Positions 47,543-55,050 of a stretch of DNA of 64,000 nucleotides are shown piece by piece. A program made the position numbers and the translations under genes. Under the pieces are notes generated by a model. It had not been told where the DNA came from and ran no database searches. It saw only the letters and a list, made by a program, of their open reading frames with translations. Source of the stretch: Pseudoduganella albidiflava (GTDB lineage Bacteria; Pseudomonadota; Gammaproteobacteria; Burkholderiales; Burkholderiaceae_D). Each line of letters starts with the position of its first letter. Position 1 is the first letter of the stretch. The stretch lies in NCBI RefSeq assembly GCF_004322755.1, contig NZ_CP036401.1:6448001-6512000 (forward strand), given 5' to 3'.

Positions 47543-48243
47543 TGAATACTTCCCCTTCCGCCGCCGAATCTGCAGCAGAACCTGCAGCCCAACCCACTGC
47601 CCCGTCGGCCCCGTCGGCCCGCACGCAGGTCAAGCGTTCCGCCAACCGCGCCAGCCACGATCCGGCGGTGCTGCATGCGATCATCGACGCCGCCTGGATC
47701 TGCCACGTGGCGTTCCGCGACGACCATGGCGTTCACTGCATCCCCACGGCATGCTGGCGCATCGGCGAGCACCTGTACATCCACGGCTCGAATGGCAGCC
47801 GCATGGTGAAACGCCTGCTGGACGACGAATGCTGCGTGACGATCACGCATGTCGATGGCCTCGTGATGGCGCGCTCCGCGTTCAACCACTCGATGAACTA
47901 CCGCAGCGCCGTGATCTACGGCCGCTTCGAGAAGGTCGAGGAAAGCGGCGAAGTGGACAAGCGCGATGCGCTGGAGGCATTCATGGAACACCTGGCGCCT
48001 GGCCGGCAGGCCGAGATCCGGCCCGGCAACGACAACGAATACGCCGCCACCACGGTGCTGCGCATCGCGCTGGCCGAGGCGGCATGCAAGGTTCGCAGCG
48101 GACCGCCGGAAGACGACCCGGAAGACATGGACGTGCGCGCCTGGGCCGGCGTGCTGCCGCTGCGCGAGGTACGCGGCGCACCGGTGCCCGATGCCGCCTG
48201 CACCATCGCGGCGCCCTATTACGTGCGGCACTGGCAGGAGTAG
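47542..48243 (+). CDS. Pyridoxamine 5'-phosphate oxidase-related FMN-binding protein
   Basis: 233 residues from MNTSPSAAESAAEPAAQPTA; an ATG three codons earlier is possible. A disordered Ala/Pro/Ser head (to about 35) is followed by a split-barrel domain with AIIDAAWICHVAFRDDHGVH, LYIHGSNGSRMVKRLLDDEC and VMARSAFNHSMNYRSAVIYG. The layout fits the Pyridox_ox_2 family (FMN- or heme-binding, often called NimA-like). Known members reduce or sense small compounds; the substrate is not shown. Divergent from a MocR regulator. Confidence 0.85.
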   Translation: MNTSPSAAESAAEPAAQPTAPSAPSARTQVKRSANRASHDPAVLHAIIDAAWICHVAFRDDHGVHCIPTACWRIGEHLYIHGSNGSRMVKRLLDDECCVTITHVDGLVMARSAFNHSMNYRSAVIYGRFEKVEESGEVDKRDALEAFMEHLAPGRQAEIRPGNDNEYAATTVLRIALAEAACKVRSGPPEDDPEDMDVRAWAGVLPLREVRGAPVPDAACTIAAPYYVRHWQE

Positions 48244-48368
48244 GCGGCACCTCTCGGCGATCTCCCGTCGCGCCTCGCCTCATTTGGCTTGACCGGCTTG
48301 TCTTTATTGCACATCATCGCCCGGTCGCGGCCAATTTCGCGCCGCGCATATGTTCATAAGGAGATCGC

Positions 48369-49175
48369 ATGAAACGAATCCTCGCCGCCGCCATCCTGGC
48401 AGCGACCTGCAGCACGCCGGCGCTGGCCGACGATGCGCTGAAGGCTGCCATCAACGGCAGCCAGCGCAGCCCGGACAACGTGAAACGGGATACCTACCGC
48501 CACCCCTACGAGACGCTGACGTTCTTCGGCATCCGGCCGGACATGACGGTGGTGGAACTGTCGCCCGGTGGCGGCTGGTACACGGAAATCCTGGCGCCCT
48601 ACCTGCGCGAGCGGGGCAAGCTGGTCGCTGCCGGCGCGACGCCGGATTCGAAGGCGCCCAACGTGGCGCGCGCCGGCGAGCGCTTCAAGCAAAAGCTCGA
48701 CGCCAATCCGGCCGCCTTCGGCAAGGTGCAGCTGGGCGCGTTCGAACCGGGCAACGGCGTATTCAGCTACGCGCCGAAAGGCAGCGCCGACATGGTGCTC
48801 ACCTTCCGCAATGTGCATAACTGGACGAACGAAGGCGACGCGCGGCTGAAGGAAGTGTTCAAGAGCGTTCACGACGCACTGAAGCCGGGCGGCGTGTTCG
48901 GTGTCGTCGACCACCGCCTGCCGGCATCGAAGCCGCAGGATGCGACGGCGTCGAGCGGCTACGTGCACGAAGCGTACGTTATCCGGCTCGCCGAGGCGGC
49001 CGGCTTCAAGCTGATGGCGAAATCCGATGTGAACGCGAACCCGAAGGATACGGCCGACCACAAGGGCGGCGTGTGGGCATTGCCGCCCACGTACGGGAAC
49101 AAGGATGCGGAACGCGAGAAATATGCGGCGATCGGCGAAAGCGACCGGATGACACTGAAGTTCGTGAAGCAATGA
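48369..49175 (+). CDS. Exported methyltransferase-fold protein (COG4798-like)
   Basis: 268 residues. AAGGAGAT precedes the ATG. A clear signal peptide (MKRILAAAILAATCSTPALA) is followed by a class I methyltransferase-like fold: MTVVELSPGGGWYTEILAPY (glycine loop), MVLTFRNVHNWTNEGDARLK and LKPGGVFGVVDHRLPASKPQ. SAM is not known in the periplasm, so an exported member is puzzling; the signal peptide may be a membrane anchor or the fold may have another ligand. The family is annotated as predicted methyltransferase without proven function. Confidence 0.8.
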   Translation: MKRILAAAILAATCSTPALADDALKAAINGSQRSPDNVKRDTYRHPYETLTFFGIRPDMTVVELSPGGGWYTEILAPYLRERGKLVAAGATPDSKAPNVARAGERFKQKLDANPAAFGKVQLGAFEPGNGVFSYAPKGSADMVLTFRNVHNWTNEGDARLKEVFKSVHDALKPGGVFGVVDHRLPASKPQDATASSGYVHEAYVIRLAEAAGFKLMAKSDVNANPKDTADHKGGVWALPPTYGNKDAEREKYAAIGESDRMTLKFVKQ

Positions 49176-49659
49176 TGCTGGCGGGTCGGCAGATCGCTGC
49201 CTGACACCCACAGCCGCCGGGCGACGCAGGCCGGCGGCTGCCGCATTTCACCTGCGCTGGAGGCGGCTCATGAAGCTGCAAAACACCACGAAGCCTACCA
49301 CCATGGAACCGCACACGGCGGCAACCGACAACATCAGCTCATTCATGCGAAGAAACTTTCACTTTATGACAACCGCGTGATTATGCTGCATTTGCACATG
49401 AAACAGTCTCACTGAAACTCACTGTTACAACAACAATGTTTGAACGTATGGCAATTACCTTTTATGGCAATTCCGGAATGATTACCCGGCAGTGTGCTAG
49501 CTTACTCTTGCGGCAGGGGGCGCGACAATGGCAACTGTTGTAAATTTTTATATAGTTTAAAATAATTTTTCCCGCTCATCCATTCCCAACGGTGCTAGCG
49601 CTATCATCAGTTACCGCTATCGCGGTACCGATGATCCTCTCTCTTACCAGGAGTTCCAC
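49176..49659. other. 484-base gap before the fourth PEP-CTERM gene
   Basis: It holds a perfect hairpin CAGCCGCCGG (49211-49220) / CCGGCGGCTG (49231-49240), a likely terminator without T-tract, and a possible small minus-strand gene (49248-49346). A direct repeat TATGGCAATT occurs at 49447-49456 and 49463-49472. A low-GC stretch (49535-49575) carries TTGTAA, 17 bases, AATAAT. The inverted repeat TACCGC/GCGGTA lies at 49612-49627. Confidence 0.55.
49248..49346 (-). CDS. Possible 32-residue single-span membrane protein
   Basis: A short frame reading MNELMLSVAAVCGSMVVGFV and then a Phe/Cys/Ser stretch, ending in MSRLQRR. One hydrophobic segment followed by a positive tail is the layout of small membrane proteins with the C-terminus inside. 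No strong ribosome site is present (GAAAG, distant). It could be chance; conservation would decide. Confidence 0.3.
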   Translation of the reverse strand: MNELMLSVAAVCGSMVVGFVVFCSFMSRLQRR

Positions 49660-50328
49660 ATGCGCAAAGCACTAGCCGGGCTGATGCTCGCGGCGACCGC
49701 ACTCACCTCGCACGCCAGCGGTTACTTTACCGAAGATGCCATTCCGTTCGATACGCTCATCGGCAGCAATGCCCAGCACCAGGACTTTTCCGGGCCCTAT
49801 GTGCGCGACGGTTATTCCTGGAGCTGGGGCGACGTGACCTTCACGTGCAACGCGGTCCAGTGGTGCAATAACGAAAGCTTCGAATTCGGCGGCTACAGCG
49901 ACCGCTTCAATTTTGTTGAAGGCAACTTCGTTTACTATGCGCCACCAGATAGCGCTACCTTCACTTTCGCCGATCCCATCATCGCCTTCGGCGTCGATGT
50001 GTACGGCATCGGCGGCGGGCTGTATTCGCCCGGCGGTTCATTGCAGCCGACGCCGATGATCGTGACCTTCGACGACGGTTCGCATGTCTTCTTTGAAAAC
50101 CACGTCCACAACTACAACATCTCCGTGCCCGTCTTCGCGGGCATCCTGTTCGACAAGCCGGTGACGTCGATCACGGTATCGGGCGAGTGGGAAAACAATG
50201 GCATGTTCTTCACGAACGTGCGCTACGTGGCCGCGCCGGTACCGGAGCCGTCGACGTACGCGATGCTGTTCGGTGGACTAGTCGTGGTGAGCGCGTTTGC
50301 GCGGCGGCGCAGCAAAGCGGCGGGCTGA
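49660..50328 (+). CDS. PEP-CTERM sorting domain-containing protein
   Basis: 222 residues with CCAGGAG before the ATG. The signal peptide ends TSHAS at about 20. The mature part is rich in aromatic residues and Gly, with one cysteine pair (FTCNAVQWCNNESFEFGGYS). The sorting signal is VPEPSTYAMLFGGLVVVSAF followed by ARRRSKAAG. The DPIIAFGVDVYGIGGGLYSP and VTFDDGS segments suggest a beta-sandwich of the kind seen in surface carbohydrate-binding domains, but no named family is recognised. Confidence 0.9.
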   Translation: MRKALAGLMLAATALTSHASGYFTEDAIPFDTLIGSNAQHQDFSGPYVRDGYSWSWGDVTFTCNAVQWCNNESFEFGGYSDRFNFVEGNFVYYAPPDSATFTFADPIIAFGVDVYGIGGGLYSPGGSLQPTPMIVTFDDGSHVFFENHVHNYNISVPVFAGILFDKPVTSITVSGEWENNGMFFTNVRYVAAPVPEPSTYAMLFGGLVVVSAFARRRSKAAG

Positions 50329-50387
50329 CCGGGGACGTGTTGCCAGCACATTGAAAGCGCCTGCATTCACCCCAACAGCGAAGGGCT

Positions 50388-50414
50388 GGGGTCAGACCCG
50401 CCGGGTCTGACCCC
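50388..50414. repeat. Palindromic intergenic element (GGGGTCAGACCC type)
   Basis: Perfect 13-bp inverted repeat: GGGGTCAGACCCG (50388-50400) and CGGGTCTGACCCC (50402-50414) around one base. A related palindrome occurs at 54958-54974. It lies in the convergent gap between the PEP-CTERM and serine hydrolase genes. Confidence 0.8.
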
Positions 50415-50502
50415 GGAATTTGCACTTGGGGTAGGCTTATCAAAGCGCCATGAGGCTCAGCCCCGGTGTTGGGCAACTTTGCTGGGTGAAATTGCCAGAC
50501 CG

Positions 50503-52119
50503 TTACTTCGGCTTGCTCCCCTTCACCGGCGTCAGCGCCAGGTCGTGGAAGTCGTAGCTGAAGTCGGTTTCGTCGGAGATGGCCGACATCTTCGCGCGTT
50601 CGATCGAGCCATCCGGGTTCAGCGCGAAGGTGATGTAGGCATCGGCGTTGAAGTTGCGTTCCTTCCAGCGCACGATGAACGTGTCGTGCTGGAAGTGCTC
50701 CATCTCGCCGACCAGATCCGGCGTGCGCGTGAACTGCATCAGCTGCTTCTTCCCTTCGTGGCGGATGACGACCTTGCCGTACCACGGATCGCTGTACTCG
50801 CCATCGTACGAGGCGCGCGGCAGCGAAGGCTTCGAGCCGGCGGCGCGAGCGGCCGTGGCCTTGCCGATCTTTTCCTGGTCCTTGCGCAGGCGCTCCTGTT
50901 CCTCGGCGGCGATGACCCCGATCCAGTCGGTCGGTGCGGCGCCCAGGTAATGGTCGAGGATGCGCCATTGCAGCGACGTCATCGAACCGCTATTTTCCGC
51001 ATTAGTGAAGATCGCGATGCCCAGCCTCTCTTCCGGCACCATCAGCACGCGCGAATAAAAGCCCTGCAGCGCGCCGCCGTGCAGCACCAGCTTCTTGCCG
51101 CGGTAGTCGCGGATGTTGAAGCCAAGGCCATAGGCATTGAAGTTGGCGCGCGTGGCGGCCAGCGCTCCCTGCGGTTCGGCGATCTTCATCGGCGTCACCG
51201 GTGTCCAGATTTCCTTCGATTGCGTGGCGGAGAACAGCCGCTGGCCGCCCGGCATTTCGCCGCCGGCCAGCAGCGCGTTCATCCATTTCGCGATGTCCTC
51301 GGCGCTGGTGTTGATGCCCACCGCGCCCACCGCGTTATCGACCGGCATCGGCTTGACGACCGACTGCCGGCCATTGATCTTGCTGTGCGGCGCCGAGTAG
51401 TCGGCCGCCTTCAGCATCGCCGCCACGCTGGTGGTGGTATCGGCCATGCCCAGCGGATCGAGGATCTGCGCCTTCACCGTATCGCCCCAGCTCTTGCCGG
51501 ATTTCTGCGCGATGATGCGGCCGGCCACGATGTACAGCAGGTTGTCGTACGCGTAGTTGGCGCGGAAGCTGGTGGCCGGCTTCACGTGGCGCAGGTTGTG
51601 GATGATCTCGTCGGTGGAGAACGTCGTCGTCGGCCACCACAGCAGGTCGCCGGCGCCCAGGCCCAGGCCGCTGCGATGCGTCAGCAGGTCGCGCACCGTC
51701 ATTTCCTGCGTCACATAGGCGTCGTGCATGCGGAAGTCCGGCAGGTGCCGGATGACCGGATCGTCCCAATCGAGCTTGCCCTCGTCGACCAGCCGGGCCA
51801 GCGCCACCGCGGTGAACGCCTTCGAATTCGAGGCGATCTCGAACAGCGTCTTCGAGGTGACCGGCGCCGGGTCGCCCAGCCTGCGCACGCCGAAGCCCTG
51901 GGTGGCGATGACCTTGCCGTCCTTGACGATGGCGATCGCGATGCCCGGCACGTCGAAGGTCTTCAATGCGCGGTTGACGTCGCGCGCCAGGTCGAAGGCC
52001 GGTGCCGCGGCAGCGGAAGGCGCGGCGGCGGTATCGAAAGCCAGCGCCGGCGCGCTGACGGTGGCAAACGACGCGCAGGCGCACAGCACCAGCGCGGCAG
52101 TGGTTTTCTTCAACAGCAT
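50503..52119 (-). CDS. Serine hydrolase, class C beta-lactamase/penicillin-binding protein fold (DUF3471 tail)
   Basis: 538 residues. Signal peptide to about 27 (APALA). The catalytic SxxK is SNSK (Ser97, Lys100); the second motif is YAYDN near 186; the third is LHGGALQG in place of KTG. A C-terminal beta domain (from about 420, ending in the ALNPDGSIERAKMSAISDET region) matches DUF3471. Related enzymes are D-aminopeptidases, esterases or peptidoglycan-editing proteins; true antibiotic hydrolysis is less likely with the extra domain. It is followed upstream on the same strand by an M1 peptidase, 22 bases from its stop to this ATG. Confidence 0.9.
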   Translation of the reverse strand: MLLKKTTAALVLCACASFATVSAPALAFDTAAAPSAAAAPAFDLARDVNRALKTFDVPGIAIAIVKDGKVIATQGFGVRRLGDPAPVTSKTLFEIASNSKAFTAVALARLVDEGKLDWDDPVIRHLPDFRMHDAYVTQEMTVRDLLTHRSGLGLGAGDLLWWPTTTFSTDEIIHNLRHVKPATSFRANYAYDNLLYIVAGRIIAQKSGKSWGDTVKAQILDPLGMADTTTSVAAMLKAADYSAPHSKINGRQSVVKPMPVDNAVGAVGINTSAEDIAKWMNALLAGGEMPGGQRLFSATQSKEIWTPVTPMKIAEPQGALAATRANFNAYGLGFNIRDYRGKKLVLHGGALQGFYSRVLMVPEERLGIAIFTNAENSGSMTSLQWRILDHYLGAAPTDWIGVIAAEEQERLRKDQEKIGKATAARAAGSKPSLPRASYDGEYSDPWYGKVVIRHEGKKQLMQFTRTPDLVGEMEHFQHDTFIVRWKERNFNADAYITFALNPDGSIERAKMSAISDETDFSYDFHDLALTPVKGSKPK

Positions 52120-52141
52120 CCTTGCTCCTTGCTTTGCTCGG

Positions 52142-53989
52142 TTACTTCTTCAGCAGCCGGTCGACCGACTTCTGCGTTTCCGGGTGATACCGGGGGCGCG
52201 CCTTGGCAAACACGCTCTTCGCCCAGGCCGCATCCCTGGGGTTCTTCAGCAGCGCGGTGTACAGGGGTACCACGAATTTCTGGCGCCCCACGCTCATCAG
52301 GAATGCGTCGAGCTGCTCGCGCACGTCATAGCCGGCATGCACCGACGCCAGGTAGAAGCGGTAGGCGATCTCGTTGTTCTTGCTGGTCTTCAGCGCGAAG
52401 GTCTGGTCCAGCTCGCGCAATTGCTGCGCGCTGGCCTTGTTGTCGATGTCGTTCAGGAAGTGCATCCACTCGGGCGCGCTCCAGCTGCGCGCGGTCAGGT
52501 CGGCGGTCGCCTGTTCGCCCTTCAGCCATGCGTCGCGCTGGGCATCGACGGCCTTGAAGCGCTGCGAGACCACGCGCTGCGCGGTGGCCGGGATGCCCGC
52601 GCCGTACAGCCACTCGTCGAGCTCCGCCTGGCTCATCACGTTGGGATGCTTGTCCAGCAGGTTGGCGCGCAGGTAGGCGAGGAACTGTTCGGTGGTGGCC
52701 GACTGGAACGCGTGCTGGTCGAACCAGCCGCGCAGGAACGGGTCGAACACTTCGCGGCCGGCGCGCTGCTCGAGCGTGCGCAGGAACCAGGCGCCCTTCG
52801 GATAGGCCAGGCCTTCATCCGTGTAGGTCTCCGGGTTGACGTCCGGGTCGCGCGTCAGCAAGGCCTGCTTCGCCGCCGGAATGTCCTTCAGCGACGCCAG
52901 CGCTTCTTCCTGTTCGACTTGCAGGTTCATGTCGGCCACTTCCAGGCCGTACAGGATCTCGATGATGCGGGTCGTCACATAGGTGGTGAAGCCTTCGTTC
53001 AGCCACCAGTGCTTCCACGAGGCGTTGGTGACCAGGTTGCCGGACCACGAATGCGCCAGCTCGTGCGCGATCAGGTCGTTCAGGCTGCGGTCGCCGGCGA
53101 TCATGGTCGGCGTCAGGAACGTCATGCGCGGGTTTTCCATGCCGCCGATCGGGAACGACGGCGGCAGCACGATCATGTCGTAGCGCCCCCACCGGTACGG
53201 GCCGTACAGCGATTCGGCGGCGGCGATCATCTTTTCCGTATCGGCCAGCTCGAACGCGGCGGCCTCGATGCGCCCCGGTTCCGCGTAAACGGCCGAGCGC
53301 GGGCCGACAGTGCGCACGTCGATCTCGCCGATCGCGATCGCCAGCAGGTACGACGGCACCGGCTGCGGCATGCGGAATTTCCAGCCGCCCGCGCCGGTGG
53401 CCTGCGGGTCGTTCTCGGCGCTCATCACCACGCGCATGCCGGCCGGCGCCTCGATGCGGGCGCCATAGGTGAAGCGCACGGCCGGCGTGTCCTGCACCGG
53501 GGCCCACGAGCGGGCCTCGATCGCCTGCGACTGGCTGAACATGAACGGGCGCTTGCCGGACAGTGTCTGCATCGGCGTCAGCCACTGCAGGGCGCCGGCG
53601 GTGGGCGCGGTGTTGTAGTACACGCGTACCTTCTTCGGCTGGCTGCGCAGCGAGATGCGCAGCGCCTGGCCCTTCTTCGGATCGGGGCGGTCCAGCAGGT
53701 ACGAGACGGGCACCCAGCGGCCGTCGTCGTTCTGCACCTGCACGCGGGCGATCTTCAGCTGGCGCGTATCAAGCACCAGCGTGCGCACGTTCTTGTCCAG
53801 CCAGTTCAGGGTCAGCTCGGCGTACCCGGCCAGCGTCTTGCGGGAAAAATCGGCCTTGAGGTCGAGGTACAGGTCGGTGGTGCGGACCTCGTTGTAGCGG
53901 GCGTAGCTGAGTGGATCCTGGGCATGGGCCGCCGTTGCGAGCAGTGCCAGCGCGGCGGATATCGCCAGGCGCAGAGAGGGTTTTCGCAT
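52142..53989 (-). CDS. M1 family metallopeptidase (leukotriene A4 hydrolase-like aminopeptidase)
   Basis: 615 residues from MRKPSLRLAISAALALLATA, with AAGGAAG upstream; the frame stays open far beyond, but that part is unrelated. A signal peptide ends AHAQ. The N-terminal beta domain leads to the exopeptidase motif GGMENPRMTFLTP (near 280). The zinc site is HELAH (308-312) with the distal Glu in WWLNEGFTTY (near 331). A C-terminal helical domain of the leukotriene hydrolase type follows (WMHFLNDIDNKASAQQLREL). It should release N-terminal residues from peptides in the periplasm. Likely an operon with the serine hydrolase downstream. Confidence 0.96.
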   Translation of the reverse strand: MRKPSLRLAISAALALLATAAHAQDPLSYARYNEVRTTDLYLDLKADFSRKTLAGYAELTLNWLDKNVRTLVLDTRQLKIARVQVQNDDGRWVPVSYLLDRPDPKKGQALRISLRSQPKKVRVYYNTAPTAGALQWLTPMQTLSGKRPFMFSQSQAIEARSWAPVQDTPAVRFTYGARIEAPAGMRVVMSAENDPQATGAGGWKFRMPQPVPSYLLAIAIGEIDVRTVGPRSAVYAEPGRIEAAAFELADTEKMIAAAESLYGPYRWGRYDMIVLPPSFPIGGMENPRMTFLTPTMIAGDRSLNDLIAHELAHSWSGNLVTNASWKHWWLNEGFTTYVTTRIIEILYGLEVADMNLQVEQEEALASLKDIPAAKQALLTRDPDVNPETYTDEGLAYPKGAWFLRTLEQRAGREVFDPFLRGWFDQHAFQSATTEQFLAYLRANLLDKHPNVMSQAELDEWLYGAGIPATAQRVVSQRFKAVDAQRDAWLKGEQATADLTARSWSAPEWMHFLNDIDNKASAQQLRELDQTFALKTSKNNEIAYRFYLASVHAGYDVREQLDAFLMSVGRQKFVVPLYTALLKNPRDAAWAKSVFAKARPRYHPETQKSVDRLLKK

Positions 53990-54352
53990 GTGCTTCCTTT
54001 GAAAGAGTCGGGCTGGCACCGGGATCGCCGGTGCGGGCGCGGTGCAGAATAGCATATGGGCTTTTTTAACTGCATTGCATTTTATCTGCACGGCATTTCC
54101 ACCGCCTGCCCGGCCGGTTCTGCTATCATGGCGCCCGTTCTTTGGGGAGTAGCCTCCTGCCGGCCTTGCCGGCAGAACCTGCGTCAACACGATCGGCCCG
54201 CAGGCCGTGGCGCAGGTGGCCGGCGTGGATGTTGACACGATGTCGGCAGCGCGCGGGCCTGGCGAGACCAATGATCCACGGGCGGCCGCATTGACCACGG
54301 GGCCGGGACCGCCCATGGATCCTTGGTTAACATCCGGCCCCCAGCCACCTAT
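53990..54352. other. Divergent gap between the M1 peptidase and the GDT1-family gene
   Basis: 363 bases. The left 110 bases are the promoter side of the peptidase gene (a low-GC patch at 54058-54100). The right part is the manganese riboswitch leader. TATCAT at 54124-54129 is a possible -10 for the leader, without a good -35. Confidence 0.6.
54132..54284 (+). ncRNA. yybP-ykoY (manganese) riboswitch
   Basis: The two conserved loops of this riboswitch are present: TTTGGGGAGTAGCC (54141-54154) and GGCGAGACCAATG (54261-54273). The closing helix pairs CGCCCGT (54132-54138) with ACGGGCG (54278-54284) and TTGG with CCAA (54268-54271). Between them GTCAAC and GTTGAC (54183-54188 and 54231-54236) pair as the distal stem. 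The downstream gene is a GDT1-family Mn exporter, the classical target. A further hairpin GGGGCCGG (54299-54306) / CCGGCCCC (54334-54341) may be the expression platform; no U-run is seen, so control may be translational. Confidence 0.85.
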
Positions 54353-54928
54353 ATGGAAGCCTTCCTCGTCTCCACGGGCATCGTCGCCCTCGCCGAAATC
54401 GGCGACAAGACCCAGCTGCTCGCCTTCGTGCTCGCCACCCAGTTCCGCCGCCCGCTGCCGATCGTCGGCGGCATCTTCGTCGCCACCATCGTCAACCATT
54501 TCTGCGCCGCGGCCGTCGGCACCTGGCTGACCGAGCTGCTGGGGCCCGGTGCGCTGCGCTGGATCCTCGGCCTGGGCTTCATCGCCATGGCCGCGTGGAT
54601 CATGGTGCCGGACGAGATCGACGAGGACGACGCACCGGCCAGCCGCTACGGCGTGTTCACCGCCACGCTGGTCGCCTTCTTCCTGGCCGAGATGGGCGAC
54701 AAGACGCAGATCGCCACCGTGGCGCTGGCCGCCCGCTTCGACGCGCTGATTCCCGTCGTCATCGGCACCACGCTGGGCATGATGCTGGCGAACGTACCCG
54801 CCGTGTACCTGGGCAAGCGCGCCGCCACCGCCGTCAACCTGAAGGTGGTGCACGGCATCGCCGCCGTGATCTTCGTGGTGCTGGGCGTGGCCACGCTGAT
54901 GGGCGCCGGTACCGCGGTGGGCCTTTGA
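54353..54928 (+). CDS. GDT1/TMEM165 (UPF0016) family manganese exporter
   Basis: 191 residues with six predicted membrane helices in two repeats. Each repeat carries the family motif E-x-G-D-K-T: EIGDKTQLLAF near residue 15 and EMGDKTQIATV near 114. A short acidic loop (PDEIDEDDAPA) joins them. Bacterial relatives (MneA) export Mn2+, and the riboswitch upstream senses Mn2+, so the two fit together. No Shine-Dalgarno is visible before the ATG (CCACCTAT), which is odd; translation may depend on the folding of the leader. Confidence 0.92.
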   Translation: MEAFLVSTGIVALAEIGDKTQLLAFVLATQFRRPLPIVGGIFVATIVNHFCAAAVGTWLTELLGPGALRWILGLGFIAMAAWIMVPDEIDEDDAPASRYGVFTATLVAFFLAEMGDKTQIATVALAARFDALIPVVIGTTLGMMLANVPAVYLGKRAATAVNLKVVHGIAAVIFVVLGVATLMGAGTAVGL

Positions 54929-54957
54929 TGTCCGCATGCTTGCCCCGGAGGCAGGTG

Positions 54958-55046
54958 CGGGGGTCAGACCCCCGTAAAATGGGGACGTACCCCATTTTTC
55001 AAGCAATATTGCCAAGAAAATGGGGTACGTCCCCATTTTCCTAGCA
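54958..55046. repeat. Composite palindromic repeat between the convergent mn-exporter and glucan synthase genes
   Basis: CGGGGGTC-A-GACCCCCG (54958-54974) is followed by two copies in opposite orientation of a unit with arms AAAATGGGG and CCCCATTTT (about 54976-54998 and 55018-55040). The linker between copies holds GCAATATTGC. Together they can fold as a nested cruciform. It lies in a 122-base convergent gap and may also end both transcripts. Confidence 0.8.
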
Positions 55047-55050
55047 ACTT

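Noticed and set aside
50503..52119. Antibiotic-resistance beta-lactamase
   Set aside because: SxxK and HGG motifs fit the wider serine-hydrolase family, and the DUF3471-type tail points to peptidase or esterase relatives.
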